Shown: one piece after another, positions 35,691 to 45,174 of the stretch
Position numbering within the stretch: position 1 is the stretch's first letter
How the letters are laid out: the number at the start of each line of letters is the position of its first letter
Assembly: GCA_963809815.1 (NCBI GenBank)
Contig: CAWELM010000017.1
Coordinates: forward strand, 496,001 to 560,000
Length of the DNA: 64,000 nt
DNA from: CAVVJA01 sp963809815
GTDB lineage: Bacteria > Actinomycetota > Actinomycetes > Mycobacteriales > Jatrophihabitantaceae
Direction of reading: 5' to 3'
Translations under genes and position numbers: made by a program
The notes under the pieces: generated by a model
Databases searched by the model: none
Told to the model about the DNA's origin: nothing
The model's input: only the letters and a program-made list of their open reading frames with translations

Positions 35691-37784
35691 TCAGCAGGCT
35701 CGTTCGTTTTGAGGTGGCAACTCTGCTGGCCGAACCGGCCGCTCATCCGTTGCGTGCAAGGCTTCGCCGACCATGGGCCTTCGATTGCGGCGCTGCTCGA
35801 CCGCTGATCGCAGCACTCGGCAAACCAGCTGGTCGAGCCCCGGGCTGCCGACGTGAGTGGCCCGCACCGCCAGAATGACCGCGTCTAACGGAGGCTCACG
35901 GCTCGTGTCCATTGCCGTTCGAGCTTCGCGGAACATGCGGCTGATCGCCTGGCTCAGCTCCGCGGATGGCTTAGGTAGGTCTAGCTCGGCTCGCCATGGC
36001 GCACCGGCGAGGGCGTCAGTCCGGACCGCCTCGAGTTGCTCCGGCGCGAATGCGAGCGCGTCGGCCACCGCCTCGGCCCAGCAGCTGAGAATGGTTAGTT
36101 CGCTGGTGTCCAGCATGGGTGGGGCGACCGACCCGGTGCGCTGGTAAGCCAGCCCGGAACCGGTTTTCGCGGCCCGGACCTGGTAGACGCTGATGTCGAA
36201 CAATTCGCTGCCGTTGTCGACGGGCCAACGCCCGTCCGCCGTGCGCCTCATCGCCCGATCTGTGCTTGCTGAAAGCAGAACGCCTTGAGCGCCGGTCTCG
36301 AGACTGATCTCCCGGATCCCCTTGCCCGGGTTCTTCCACAGCGCCACCACTGCCGAGGAGTTCCGTCCGGGCGGACGCGAGCGCTGCACCATTCCGTACG
36401 ACGTCAACGTCAACACACCCGAGCCGGGATCATCGGCCAACACGCTGGCGTACCGTGCTGACCAGCGCGCGCTCAGCTGCGGCCCATCCAGCAGAGGCGT
36501 GACGACGATGGTCGGACCAACCGAACGGATCATTTCGGCGACGTGGTCGATCTGGGCTAGGTCCTCGCATACGAGTGAGATCACTGTCGCGCCTTCACCA
36601 ACCTCGATGAGCTGAAGTGATCGCTGCGGCACCTCCATCGCTTCCCACCAGCGGACGTGAGGGTGCAGGGCTCCGCCCAAGTGGTATTGGTGGATTTGCG
36701 ATTCGTCGAGCGACCAGCGGTGATGCTTGCTCTGCTTGATGTGAACCCACTGCTCCCCCGTCCACAGGCCGAGATGCACCCAGTTGCCAGGGAACTGGCC
36801 GGGCCGGGCCGGGCGCGCGCGAACCCCGGTGACAAGCCCGACCACGCCGTGCCGAGCCAGCAGCGCTTCGAGATCATCAATCTCGTCGCGGTCTACGGCA
36901 CTCTCGGGCAGCACCACAACGCTGACAAAGGGGACCTCGTCCAAGGCGGCGACAAGCATCCGATCCACAAGGTCAAGATCAAGCCCCTCCGACGGCACGA
37001 ACTCGAAGTAGCCGAACGTCTCTCTTGCGAGCCGCTGCACCGACTCCGGCCGGGGACGAAAGTCTGATTCCCGAACCCGTAAGGGCCAGGGCAGGAGCAG
37101 ATAGTTGAGCCCTTTGTCGTACAACGGTGTGCCCGGGCGACGACTAGGCACCTTGTGCCATCGCAGCTCGACGCCGGGACTGTGCACCGACGCGTAGCGA
37201 GAGAGGGCGCGCAGGGAGCTCCCACCGTCGGCGGTGCGGATCTTGGGTAGCACCCGGAGACGGTGCGGCGGAATGCGAGCCAGCGACCCGGTCCGGGCCA
37301 GCAGTTCCCGACCATGGACCCGATATCTGAGACCGTCTCCATGGGAGGCGTCGAGGGCAACACCCAATCCGGCGCAGGCCTCATCGGCAATCGCATGCAG
37401 CGTTAGTAGCGCTGAGCACAGGCGCCAGTCACGAGCCTGACTGAGATCCGTGAGTGGGCTGTCAATCGCATCGCGGAGGATCTTCCACTCCCGAGCTAAC
37501 AGGTCGGGGAGCGGCCCGTCCCGATCTTCGGCCCACCTGCTCCACTGGCGGCCGGTATCCACTACCGCGTCCGGCCACCCGGGGACTTCAGATGGAGGCC
37601 ACTCCGCTTCGTCCGGGGGCGACAGCGCGAAGCGATACGCTTCCGAACGCTCAAGGAGCGTGTCCGTCAGTGCAAAAACGTCCGGCGGCCACTCAAGCAG
37701 ATGATCGTCGATCGTGGTTCCCGCCACGGACTGCCAAACAGACGCTGCCGTTGGCTCGTCCGGGACACTCCCAATCGCTCTCAT
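35691..37784 (-). CDS. Large nitrilase-superfamily protein, defence-type domain layout
   Basis: 697 residues. A helical N-terminal half (about 95-215, with LLTLHAIADEACAGLG and RLRVLPKIRTADGGSSLRAL) is followed by a carbon-nitrogen hydrolase-like domain from GLNYLLLPWPLRV (about 226) to about 600. Catalytic candidates: Glu294 in VLPESAV, Lys350/353 in WVHIKQSKHHRW, Cys406 in LVCEDLA. This two-part layout recalls the nitrilase region fused to reverse transcriptases in DRT1 anti-phage systems, but here no reverse transcriptase is attached. It has no signal peptide. The comparison with DRT1 is from memory and should be treated as inference; nitrilase fold itself is well supported. Confidence 0.8.
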   Translation of the reverse strand: MRAIGSVPDEPTAASVWQSVAGTTIDDHLLEWPPDVFALTDTLLERSEAYRFALSPPDEAEWPPSEVPGWPDAVVDTGRQWSRWAEDRDGPLPDLLAREWKILRDAIDSPLTDLSQARDWRLCSALLTLHAIADEACAGLGVALDASHGDGLRYRVHGRELLARTGSLARIPPHRLRVLPKIRTADGGSSLRALSRYASVHSPGVELRWHKVPSRRPGTPLYDKGLNYLLLPWPLRVRESDFRPRPESVQRLARETFGYFEFVPSEGLDLDLVDRMLVAALDEVPFVSVVVLPESAVDRDEIDDLEALLARHGVVGLVTGVRARPARPGQFPGNWVHLGLWTGEQWVHIKQSKHHRWSLDESQIHQYHLGGALHPHVRWWEAMEVPQRSLQLIEVGEGATVISLVCEDLAQIDHVAEMIRSVGPTIVVTPLLDGPQLSARWSARYASVLADDPGSGVLTLTSYGMVQRSRPPGRNSSAVVALWKNPGKGIREISLETGAQGVLLSASTDRAMRRTADGRWPVDNGSELFDISVYQVRAAKTGSGLAYQRTGSVAPPMLDTSELTILSCWAEAVADALAFAPEQLEAVRTDALAGAPWRAELDLPKPSAELSQAISRMFREARTAMDTSREPPLDAVILAVRATHVGSPGLDQLVCRVLRSAVEQRRNRRPMVGEALHATDERPVRPAELPPQNERAC

Positions 37785-38330
37785 ATCACTCTCCCGCCTC
37801 TTCGCGAAGCGGCAGCAACGACGTCGTAGTCACCCAGCCACCGGTCAGAAGAAATGAAAAAAACAAGGTCGCGCCGTGCGCCGGTCAATGACCAAACCGT
37901 CTGTACCTGCACTCGTGTGATCACGCTATGGCTGCTTCTCCTGGCTTGCATCGCCACGGTTGCTAGTCGTGACGCGGTAATTGATAGTCACGCGCAACGC
38001 CCGCTCCTCGAGAACCGCACATTGTCGTGGCGTTTCCGATTCATCTGTCACCTCTTGTGAAGTCATGCAGCGATGTACGCCTTCAATCGTGAAGCCGTAC
38101 CCCGTCGCGTCGCGCCCGTGATGTCCCTGGGTCAATCGCGGGGCTTGGACCGGACCCGGCGGTCTCGTTCCCACGAGGTCGCGGCTGCCGGCCGACCTAA
38201 GCGCTTCCAGCGCCTCCCGGCCGAACCGATGCGTGGAATGCGCGGACCTGCCGCCCCCGGTCAGCCCGGCGCGCGGCTGCCACCGGCCCGGCAGACACAA
38301 AAGCTAAGCCCACTGTGGCGGCCAGCGCAG
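37785..38330. other. 546-base gene-free region with a stem-loop
   Basis: No convincing gene. The part 37850-38060 is clearly less G/C-rich than the surroundings and should hold the promoter of the nitrilase-like gene (minus strand). At 38075-38100 GTACGCCTTCA and TGAAGCCGTAC pair around the 4-base loop ATCG with one C-C mismatch, which may be a terminator for the regulator gene ending at 38331 or part of a leader. Confidence 0.5.
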
Positions 38331-41090
38331 CTAGGCCTTGTGCGTGAGCTGCAGCGTCTTATCGTGTTCGGCGGGAAGTACGCCGACGAGCTGGGCACGC
38401 GAGCTGATGCCCAGCTTCGTGAAAACCTTCCGTAGGTGGTAGGCAACGGTGGCCGGGCTAATGAACAGTTGGGCGGCGATCTCCGAATTCGACGCACCGC
38501 CACTGGCCAGGCGCGCGACCATGCCCTCTTGAGCGGACAGAAGTTCACCAGTGTCGACTGTGCGTTTGTGCGCGTACCCGCCCGTCGCCCGCAGTTCCGT
38601 CCGCGCCCGTTCGGCGAAGGCATTCGCGCCTATTGAGTCGAAGATCTCGTATGCACGGCCGAGCTGCTCGCGGCCGTCACGGCGACGGCGTTGGCGGCGC
38701 AGCCACTCGCCGTAGACCAGAAGAGAACGCCCCAACTCGACGCGCAGCGGAGTACGAGCGAATAGATCGATACTTCGCCGGTAAAGGCCTTCGGCAACAT
38801 GACCGTCGCTAAGCAGCGCTCGGGAACGAGCCTCGACGCCAAGGGCCCAGTCCGTTGCGCTGGCGCGCGTCCGCTCCGACAATCGCTGCAGCGCACCGTT
38901 GGCGGCCTCCGGAATACGGCTCCGAGCGGCCGCCTCGATGAGCTCGGCTAATGCCCAGGTGGAGAACCACTGCACATGCGAGTCCTCGCTCGCCTGCCGC
39001 GCCGCGGCCAGCGCCTCGCTATACCGGCCGAGGCTGTTGCACAGTACTGCTTTGGCCCATAGAGCGAAGGTCAGACCTTCGCCTTCGCCGCGGGCCTCCA
39101 CGTCCTTCGTCGCGACCTCGATCAGCTCGAACGCCTCGGTCTCCCGACCGCGCAACACAGCTAGGGTCACAGCTCCGTAGGGCGCGATGTTGCTCGCCGT
39201 CTCCTGCATAACCGACTGAACCTCAACGACGAGCGCGGCGGCTGTAGCGAAGTCTCCGGCGAATAGGTGCAGTCCAGCGCGGGTGCTGTAGGCGATCACC
39301 AGGCCGATGAGCGAGCCGGCGTCGCGGGAGCAGGTCGCCTGGCGGGCGGACAACACGTCCCAGCTCTCGTAGTCCCACACGAGCCCAGCGGCGTGGCACG
39401 CCAGCCACAGCCAACGGATGCCCTCCCCGACGGAAAGATCCGTGCCACGGAAGGCGTCAATGGCGTGCTTAAGTATCGGCGCCCCGACGAGGTGGCCGTC
39501 CGTGATCAATGCGGCGAGCCCGTCGAGCAACAAATCGGGCGCTCGTGCCGGTTGCGGCGGAAGAGGGGCCGCGCGTGCAGCTTCAGCTACGTCCAACACA
39601 CTGCCACCAGCAGAGGCCAGGCGTCCGGCGAATAACGCCGCGGAGAGCGCATCCAGATACGTATCACGCGCCATCCGCGGATCGAGCGGCGCGAGCCGCT
39701 GGGCTGCTTTCAACAACAGTGGGGGTGCGGCACTCCCCCGGCTGGACGAGAACGCTATCTGGCCGCGCAACCGATCCACCTGCGCGCGTTGGAACTCATC
39801 TATCGGTCCTGACTCAACTGTCGCGAGCAACCGCAGCGCCGCATCGAAGCCACCGGCCTGATACTTGCTGTTCGCGGCCTCGAGTGCCCGCCGGGCGCGG
39901 TTCCTCGGGTCGACGGTCAGCGCCGCCGACCGCTCCAGGAATACCGCCGCCGCCGCACACCCGCCGCGTGCCTGGGCCCGGTCCGCCGACCGCTCCAGCT
40001 CGATGGCGACGTCCTCATCGGGTGTGACCGTCGCCTGGGCCCGGTGCCAGACCCGTCGATCAGGGTCGGATTGTTGGTCGGTGGCGTCGGCGAGTGCCCG
40101 GTGCACGACCCGCCGTTGTTCGGGCGACGCAGTGCGGTAGACCGCCGAGCGCACCAGCGGATGTCGAAAGTTGACCCGCTCACCGATTGCCAGCAATCCG
40201 GCGGTCTCTGCCGGCTCGGCCGCGTCCGGAGCGAGCCCAAGCCGCTCGGCGGCACGCCACAGCAGCGTCGGCGCGCCGGTCGGCTCGGCTGCAGCGATCA
40301 GCAGCAACCGTTGGGTGCCGGGTGGGAGGTCCTCGATTCGCCGCCGGAAGCCACCCTCGATACGGCCAGACAGCCCCGGCATGTCCGGCACACCGAATCC
40401 GCCGGCAAGTTCGGCGGGGGTCAGGCCCCGTGGCAGCTCGAGTAACGCCAGCGGGTTGCCGCGCGTCTCCGCGACGATCCGCTCTCGCACCTGGGCGTCC
40501 AGCGGGCCCCTGATTACTGAGGCGAGGAGCTCGCGGGCATCACCATCGCGGAGCCCCCTGACATCGATCTCAGGCAGCCTCGCGAATTCGTCGATCGGCC
40601 CACGGGTTCCCAGCAACACGACAACTGGTTCCGCCAGTAGCCGGCGGGCGACAAACCCGATCGCGGCCGCAGACGCATGGTCCAGCCACTGCGCATCGTC
40701 GATGACGCAAAGAAGCGGCCGCTCCTCAGCGACCTCAGACATCAGGCTCAGCGCGGCGAGGCCTACTAGGAGGCGATCCGGCGAATCTCCGGCCCGGAGT
40801 CCGAACGCGACGCCGAGGGCATCGCGCTGGGGGCTTGGCAAATGATCCACATGATCGAGCATCGGCGCACAGAGCTGCTGCAGGGCCGCGTAAGCAAGCT
40901 CCATCTCGGACTCGACGCCGACCGCCCGCACCACTTGAAACCCAGATGCCGACTCAATCGCATAGTCCAACAGCGCAGTCTTGCCGATCCCGGCCTCGCC
41001 ACGTACGACAAGCGTGCTGCTCTGCCGGGCGCGTGCCGCGCTGAGCAGCTGATCCAGCGCTGCGCGTTCCGCGAGACGATCAAGCATCAT
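38331..41090 (-). CDS. LuxR-family STAND ATPase regulator (LAL type)
   Basis: 919 residues from the ATG at 41090, with GGGGG just upstream. AAA/STAND ATPase at the N-terminus: Walker A GEAGIGKTALL and Walker B LLCVIDDAQWLD. A long Ala-rich TPR-like middle follows, and a C-terminal LuxR helix-turn-helix LSAQEGMVARLASGGASNSE ending near LGISSRAQLVGVL. It is a large ligand-responsive transcription activator. The target is unknown; the amino acid permease upstream is on the same strand. Confidence 0.93.
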   Translation of the reverse strand: MMLDRLAERAALDQLLSAARARQSSTLVVRGEAGIGKTALLDYAIESASGFQVVRAVGVESEMELAYAALQQLCAPMLDHVDHLPSPQRDALGVAFGLRAGDSPDRLLVGLAALSLMSEVAEERPLLCVIDDAQWLDHASAAAIGFVARRLLAEPVVVLLGTRGPIDEFARLPEIDVRGLRDGDARELLASVIRGPLDAQVRERIVAETRGNPLALLELPRGLTPAELAGGFGVPDMPGLSGRIEGGFRRRIEDLPPGTQRLLLIAAAEPTGAPTLLWRAAERLGLAPDAAEPAETAGLLAIGERVNFRHPLVRSAVYRTASPEQRRVVHRALADATDQQSDPDRRVWHRAQATVTPDEDVAIELERSADRAQARGGCAAAAVFLERSAALTVDPRNRARRALEAANSKYQAGGFDAALRLLATVESGPIDEFQRAQVDRLRGQIAFSSSRGSAAPPLLLKAAQRLAPLDPRMARDTYLDALSAALFAGRLASAGGSVLDVAEAARAAPLPPQPARAPDLLLDGLAALITDGHLVGAPILKHAIDAFRGTDLSVGEGIRWLWLACHAAGLVWDYESWDVLSARQATCSRDAGSLIGLVIAYSTRAGLHLFAGDFATAAALVVEVQSVMQETASNIAPYGAVTLAVLRGRETEAFELIEVATKDVEARGEGEGLTFALWAKAVLCNSLGRYSEALAAARQASEDSHVQWFSTWALAELIEAAARSRIPEAANGALQRLSERTRASATDWALGVEARSRALLSDGHVAEGLYRRSIDLFARTPLRVELGRSLLVYGEWLRRQRRRRDGREQLGRAYEIFDSIGANAFAERARTELRATGGYAHKRTVDTGELLSAQEGMVARLASGGASNSEIAAQLFISPATVAYHLRKVFTKLGISSRAQLVGVLPAEHDKTLQLTHKA

Positions 41091-41170
41091 CACAGCCCCC
41101 ACGGGACACCTGCCGGCGGGGATCGGGAACCACGCTACAAGCCCAGCAACTCATGTCGCTAGCTTGCGGG

Positions 41171-42445
41171 CTAGACCGTTGACGCGTGGCAGTTGCGCAA
41201 CTGGGCCCCGATTGCCGTGGCTTGCCTGGTTGCTGGGGGCGGCACGCCCGCTGGATTGACGACGTCGCGGCCGCCGTGCGGAGACCGTTTCCCGGTGAGC
41301 GCCGCCACGGCTATCACCGCGGCCACGACAACAAGTGCGGGTCCGCTGAATCCGAGGATGACGACCGTGACGGCGCACGCCGCACCGCCGGCCACGCGGA
41401 CCGGGCCGCGCAGAATGCGCGCGGCCGATGCCGTGCAGAAGAGGTAGACGGTGAGGAAGAAGGCGGTCGGTACCGCGACCAGCTGCGTGAGCGAAACCCA
41501 GCCCGCGCCGATCGCAGCGAGGATGGCCATCCCGGACACAGCGACTGCGAGCTGAAGGATCTTCGGCCGGCTGTTGGGCAGCAGCTGCTCGGCGAGCGCG
41601 GCCGCGCCGGTCAGGTAGGCGTTGACGGCCGTGAGGACCAGCGCGACCGCGACCACTGCGGCGACGACCGCGCCAGCCGGTCCGATCGCGACCCGCAGCA
41701 GATCGGCCAGCGGAGCAGCACCGTCGGCGGCCGGTCCAAGGACGCCAATTGTCATGACGGCCAACGCGACATACACGGCCGACGTGACGATGAACGCGAT
41801 GAGTATTACGCGCGGGAGCTGGCGGTCCGGATCGCGGAGTCTGCTGGTCATGGGTGCGATCGCTTCCCAACCGACAAAGGACAGCATCAGCACCGTTGCC
41901 GCCGGCCCGACCGACGCGGGTCCATGGGGCGCGAACGGCATCCAGTTGTGCAGCCGCAGGTGGCCGGCTCCGCCAAGGACCGCTACCGCAACGAGTGCGA
42001 TGAGCACAATGACGAGTCCGAGCTGCGCCGCACTCGACGCCCGGGCGCCGGCGAGGGTCACGGCGAGCACAGCGAGCAGCAGAACGGCGGCGAGCGCACT
42101 TCCGGCGCCGCGTCCTAAGTCGAACAGTTCGGCCAAGTAATCGGCGCCGGCCTGGCAGACGACTGGGGCGCCGACCACGACGCCGGCGAGAAAAGACCAC
42201 CCGACCGCCGCACCGGCACGGTCGCCGAGCCCGGCCCGGGCATACGCGGCGATCCCGCCGCCATCGCGCACGCGGCGGCCGAGCGCGGTGAACACCCAGG
42301 CGAGTAGACCCGACAACACCAGCAGGGCGACCCAGTCAATGATCGAGGCGGGGCCCGCGATGGCGGCGGCCAGGCCCGGCACGATGAGCACGCTTGGACC
42401 GAGTAGAGCGCCGATATATAGCGCAGCAGCGCGGCTTGTGGTCAT
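41171..42445 (-). CDS. APC-family amino acid permease/exporter
   Basis: 424 residues from the ATG at 42445; the frame is open to 42787 but that piece overlaps the lrp gene. About 12 hydrophobic helices, starting with LYIGALLGPSVLIVPGLAAA, the APC-like opening. Divergent from an Lrp-type regulator with a probable operator between, which suggests amino-acid-controlled efflux or uptake, as with YjeH-like exporters. Confidence 0.88.
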   Translation of the reverse strand: MTTSRAAALYIGALLGPSVLIVPGLAAAIAGPASIIDWVALLVLSGLLAWVFTALGRRVRDGGGIAAYARAGLGDRAGAAVGWSFLAGVVVGAPVVCQAGADYLAELFDLGRGAGSALAAVLLLAVLAVTLAGARASSAAQLGLVIVLIALVAVAVLGGAGHLRLHNWMPFAPHGPASVGPAATVLMLSFVGWEAIAPMTSRLRDPDRQLPRVILIAFIVTSAVYVALAVMTIGVLGPAADGAAPLADLLRVAIGPAGAVVAAVVAVALVLTAVNAYLTGAAALAEQLLPNSRPKILQLAVAVSGMAILAAIGAGWVSLTQLVAVPTAFFLTVYLFCTASAARILRGPVRVAGGAACAVTVVILGFSGPALVVVAAVIAVAALTGKRSPHGGRDVVNPAGVPPPATRQATAIGAQLRNCHASTV

Positions 42446-42479
42446 GCCGTGAGCATGCCTCAAGAAGCGCAGCACGCGA

Positions 42480-42495
42480 TTGCAAATTCGTGCAA
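42480..42495. promoter_or_regulatory. Probable Lrp-type operator
   Basis: TTGCA and TGCAA are exact complements six bases apart, midway in the 84-base divergent promoter region between the permease and the lrp-like gene. Size and position fit binding by the adjacent Lrp/AsnC protein. Confidence 0.5.
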
Positions 42496-42529
42496 GGACT
42501 GGCCTTGATACGCAATAGCGTGCGGTGAT

Positions 42530-43036
42530 ATGCCTGATAGCCTGAGCGCTGTGCCGGAAGATAACTTTGACGCGATCGATCGTGCCATCGTCGCTCGGCT
42601 GCAGCAGGACGGGCGGATCGCCAACGTCGATCTGGCGGATGCGGTATCTCTGTCTCCGTCCGCTTGCCTGCGGCGCACCAAGGCACTCGAAGCCGCCGGC
42701 GTGATCGCCGGCTACCGCGCCGAGGTGAGTCGTGATGCCCTCGGGCAGGGCCTGACCGTCTTCATCGCGCTGCGGGTCGATCAGCACTCGCGAGAGACCT
42801 CACGCCTCATCGAGGACTCGGTCGCTGAGATTCCCGGCATAGTCGAGTGCCATGTCATCTCGGGCGAGGCGGATTTCCTCCTCGAAGCCGTCGTGCCCGA
42901 CCTCACGGCGTACGAACAACTGCTACTGGACCGGGTTCTGGCCATCGGTCCGGTGCGTGATGCCCGGAGCACCTTCGTCATCCGGACATCGCGCAGCCGA
43001 GGACCCATACCCGTCGATCGACTCGGCCGGACCTAG
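42530..43036 (+). CDS. Lrp/AsnC-family transcriptional regulator
   Basis: 168 residues. N-terminal helix-turn-helix: FDAIDRAIVARLQQDGRIAN, then ADAVSLSPSACLRRTKALEAAGVI; C-terminal RAM domain with VECHVISGEADFLLEAVVPD. It senses a small molecule, typically an amino acid, and probably controls the divergent permease gene and itself. Confidence 0.93.
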   Translation: MPDSLSAVPEDNFDAIDRAIVARLQQDGRIANVDLADAVSLSPSACLRRTKALEAAGVIAGYRAEVSRDALGQGLTVFIALRVDQHSRETSRLIEDSVAEIPGIVECHVISGEADFLLEAVVPDLTAYEQLLLDRVLAIGPVRDARSTFVIRTSRSRGPIPVDRLGRT

Positions 43037-43091
43037 TGTCGCGGGTCCGATGCTCTCGCCGATCGGAAAGTGGTTTGCGTAGCGGCAGGCC

Positions 43092-43667
43092 TTACGCCGC
43101 CGTCATCGCCGGCTCGCGCAGGGGCGCGAGCGCGCTGCTCCAAGCGACAACCTGGTCGAGGAGGGTATTCAGCGCGGCGACGTGATAGGCGCTGGGCTTG
43201 AACACGCTGTAGTTCTCGAAGTCGGTGAGCAGCGACAGCGCAACCTGCTGGCGCACGTCGGCCATCTGTAGCTCGCCTGAGATCAGGCGCAGCTGCTCGG
43301 CCGCCCGGGCGCCTCCGACTGCGCCGTACGAGACAAAGCCGACGGCCTTGTTGTTCCACTCGGCGTACAGATAGTCGATGGCGTTCTTCAGCACGCCCGA
43401 GGTGCTGTGGTTGTACTCGGGGGTGACGATGACGAACCCGTCGAAGGAGGCGATCTTGTCGGACCACTGCTTGGTGTGGTCGTTCTGGTACTGGCCCATC
43501 GAGGGCGGCAGCGGCTCGTCCAGGTGCGGTAGCGGGTAGTCGCGCAGGTCGACGAGCTCGAAGTCCGCATCGCTGCGGAGTGCGGCGGTTTCGTACACCC
43601 ACTTGGCGACCTGCTCGCCATTGCGGTTGGGCCGGGTGCTGCCCAGGATGATGCCGATCCGGGTCAT
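43092..43667 (-). CDS. NADPH-dependent FMN reductase family protein
   Basis: 191 residues. Flavodoxin-like start IGIILGSTRPNRNGEQVAKW, and TPEYNHSTSGVLKNAIDYLY, the family's FMN-binding loop. It probably reduces FMN, quinones or azo compounds with NADPH. Divergent from a TetR gene 84 bases away, which is the likely repressor. Confidence 0.92.
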   Translation of the reverse strand: MTRIGIILGSTRPNRNGEQVAKWVYETAALRSDADFELVDLRDYPLPHLDEPLPPSMGQYQNDHTKQWSDKIASFDGFVIVTPEYNHSTSGVLKNAIDYLYAEWNNKAVGFVSYGAVGGARAAEQLRLISGELQMADVRQQVALSLLTDFENYSVFKPSAYHVAALNTLLDQVVAWSSALAPLREPAMTAA

Positions 43668-43751
43668 GGGAGTTCCTCCTGCATGCGTGGTTGCGATTCC
43701 CAGCGTAAACGGACTTTACCCCGGTTAGTATTCCGGCCGTAGAGTAACCCG

Positions 43752-44357
43752 GTGGGTCAGCCCGTGGTGTCGTGGGGAGCCTCGCCCGACGAGCGCGCCG
43801 ATGCCGCGCGCAACCGCCGGCACCTCCTGGCCACGGCCCGGGAAATGCTCGCCGAGCAGGGCCCGGACAAGCTGACCATGGACGGACTGGCCGAGCGTGC
43901 GTGTCTCGGTAAGGGAACGGTGTTCCGCAGGTTCGGCACCCGGGCGGGGATCTTCGCCGCCCTACTCGACGATGACGAGAGGGCGTTCCAGCAAGAGGTC
44001 CTAGCGGGTCCCCCGCCGCTCGGCCCGGGCGCGCTGCCACTGGACCGCCTGATCGCCTACGGTCGGGCCCGAATCGGATTCCTTGTCACGCACTGCGAGA
44101 TCGCCCGCGCCGCGTTGGCGCCGATACGAGCCGGATCACAGACGCCCATGTCCCAGATGCATATCCGGATGCTGCTCGGGCAAATGGATCTTGGCGACGT
44201 CAACCGCGACATGCTTGCCGTCCAACTGACCGCCGCCCTGGACGGCCCCCTGCTGCTCTATCTATCCGCGTCTGACCTCATCGACGCCGCCCCCGATATC
44301 ACGGAACGGATCGCCCAAAGCTGGCAGGACCTGGTGCAGCGCGTATGCCGGCGTTGA
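43752..44357 (+). CDS. TetR-family transcriptional regulator
   Basis: 201 residues from a GTG start. N-terminal TetR DNA-binding domain: ARNRRHLLATAREMLAEQG, then TMDGLAERACLGKGTVFRRF. Helical C-terminal ligand domain. Divergent placement argues that it controls the FMN reductase gene; the 84-base gap contains the AT-richer stretch expected for its operator, but no perfect palindrome stood out. Confidence 0.92.
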   Translation: MGQPVVSWGASPDERADAARNRRHLLATAREMLAEQGPDKLTMDGLAERACLGKGTVFRRFGTRAGIFAALLDDDERAFQQEVLAGPPPLGPGALPLDRLIAYGRARIGFLVTHCEIARAALAPIRAGSQTPMSQMHIRMLLGQMDLGDVNRDMLAVQLTAALDGPLLLYLSASDLIDAAPDITERIAQSWQDLVQRVCRR

Positions 44358-44541
44358 TCCCGCTCCAGCAGCGGGTGGCGTGACCTCGCCTGCCGACGTC
44401 AGGCCAGTGCCCGAACAGCTGTCTTGCGCCATTTCAGGCGGTGGCCTGAATGACGAGATTCGACGCCGCGGCGATGGCCGCCCCCGGTCGTGGGTGACAG
44501 CTGGTTGTCGAGACCTGGGAACCCTCTCCGGGCGACGCGGC

Positions 44542-44964
44542 CTAGTCGGGGAGCAGCCGGAGACGTTCGGCGTGGCGTGGGCGGATGGCGCTGAAGTGGT
44601 GGTGGTCAAGGCTGGCCAGCTCGGTCAGTCTGAGGCGCTCGCACACCGCCACGACGGTCGCATCGGTCGTTCCCAGCGGCAAGTTCTCGTAGACGAGAAC
44701 CAACTCCCCGGCCCGGCGGTAGTCATCGGGCGTGAGGTCAACCGGTCGCAGCGTTCCATCCGCCAACGAGGTCAGAAACTGAGACTCGACTCGCGGGCCG
44801 CCCTCCCGGGCCAGTAGATAACCGACCTCGGCCGCCACGGTGCCGGGCACCAGAAGGGCGCGCCCGGTTCGGTGCAGCCCGGTGAACAGATCAACACACT
44901 CGAGGTGACGGGCATCGTCGTTGATGGCGGCGGCGACCAGCGGGCCCGTGTCACAAACGATCAC
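44542..44964 (-). CDS. PIN-domain VapC-like toxin
   Basis: 140 residues. PIN nuclease acidic residues: IVCDTGPLVAAAINDD at the start, Glu in VAAEVGYLLARE, and TTDATVVAVCERL later, ending in a SLDHHHFSAIRP strand. Probably a ribonuclease kept in check by the upstream antitoxin, whose stop is 3 bases before this start. Confidence 0.88.
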   Translation of the reverse strand: MIVCDTGPLVAAAINDDARHLECVDLFTGLHRTGRALLVPGTVAAEVGYLLAREGGPRVESQFLTSLADGTLRPVDLTPDDYRRAGELVLVYENLPLGTTDATVVAVCERLRLTELASLDHHHFSAIRPRHAERLRLLPD

Positions 44965-44967
44965 GGC

Positions 44968-45174
44968 TCAGCGGCCGAAACCGTCGGCCAGCAGCTCGTC
45001 CACCCGTGCCGACGTGTCCATCCGGCCGGAGGTGAGCGCGCCGAACCACGGTGGCGGCCACGCCGACGCCGCGCCTCGTTCGGCCAGCCGCCGCACCTCA
45101 GCCAGCGCCGCCGGCACCTGCTCCTCCGGTAGCCCGTCCACCAGCCGACGAAGTTCGTCCCGGGCAGCGGTCAC
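44968..45174 (-). CDS. VapB-like antitoxin of the PIN toxin
   Basis: 68 residues from GTG 45174 (ATG 45219 would add 15 residues). Sequence AARDELRRLVDGLPEEQVPA begins a helical antitoxin of the kind that accompanies PIN toxins; the C-terminal half WFGALTSGRMDTSARVDELL is the probable toxin-binding tail. No ribbon-helix-helix signature is obvious, so DNA binding is uncertain. Probably made with the toxin from one transcript. Confidence 0.7.
   Translation of the reverse strand: MTAARDELRRLVDGLPEEQVPAALAEVRRLAERGAASAWPPPWFGALTSGRMDTSARVDELLADGFGR

Noticed and set aside
37926..38300. Minus-strand frame in the region upstream of the nitrilase-like gene
   Set aside because: No family resemblance, mixed codon use, no ribosome site; treated as non-coding.
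43033..44040. 335-codon minus-strand frame over the FMN reductase and TetR genes
   Set aside because: Arg/Ala/Pro-rich composition and complete overlap with two recognisable genes mark it as a shadow.
44359..44375. CCCGCT/AGCGGG short hairpin after the TetR gene
   Set aside because: Only a 6-bp stem; too weak to call a terminator in GC-rich DNA.
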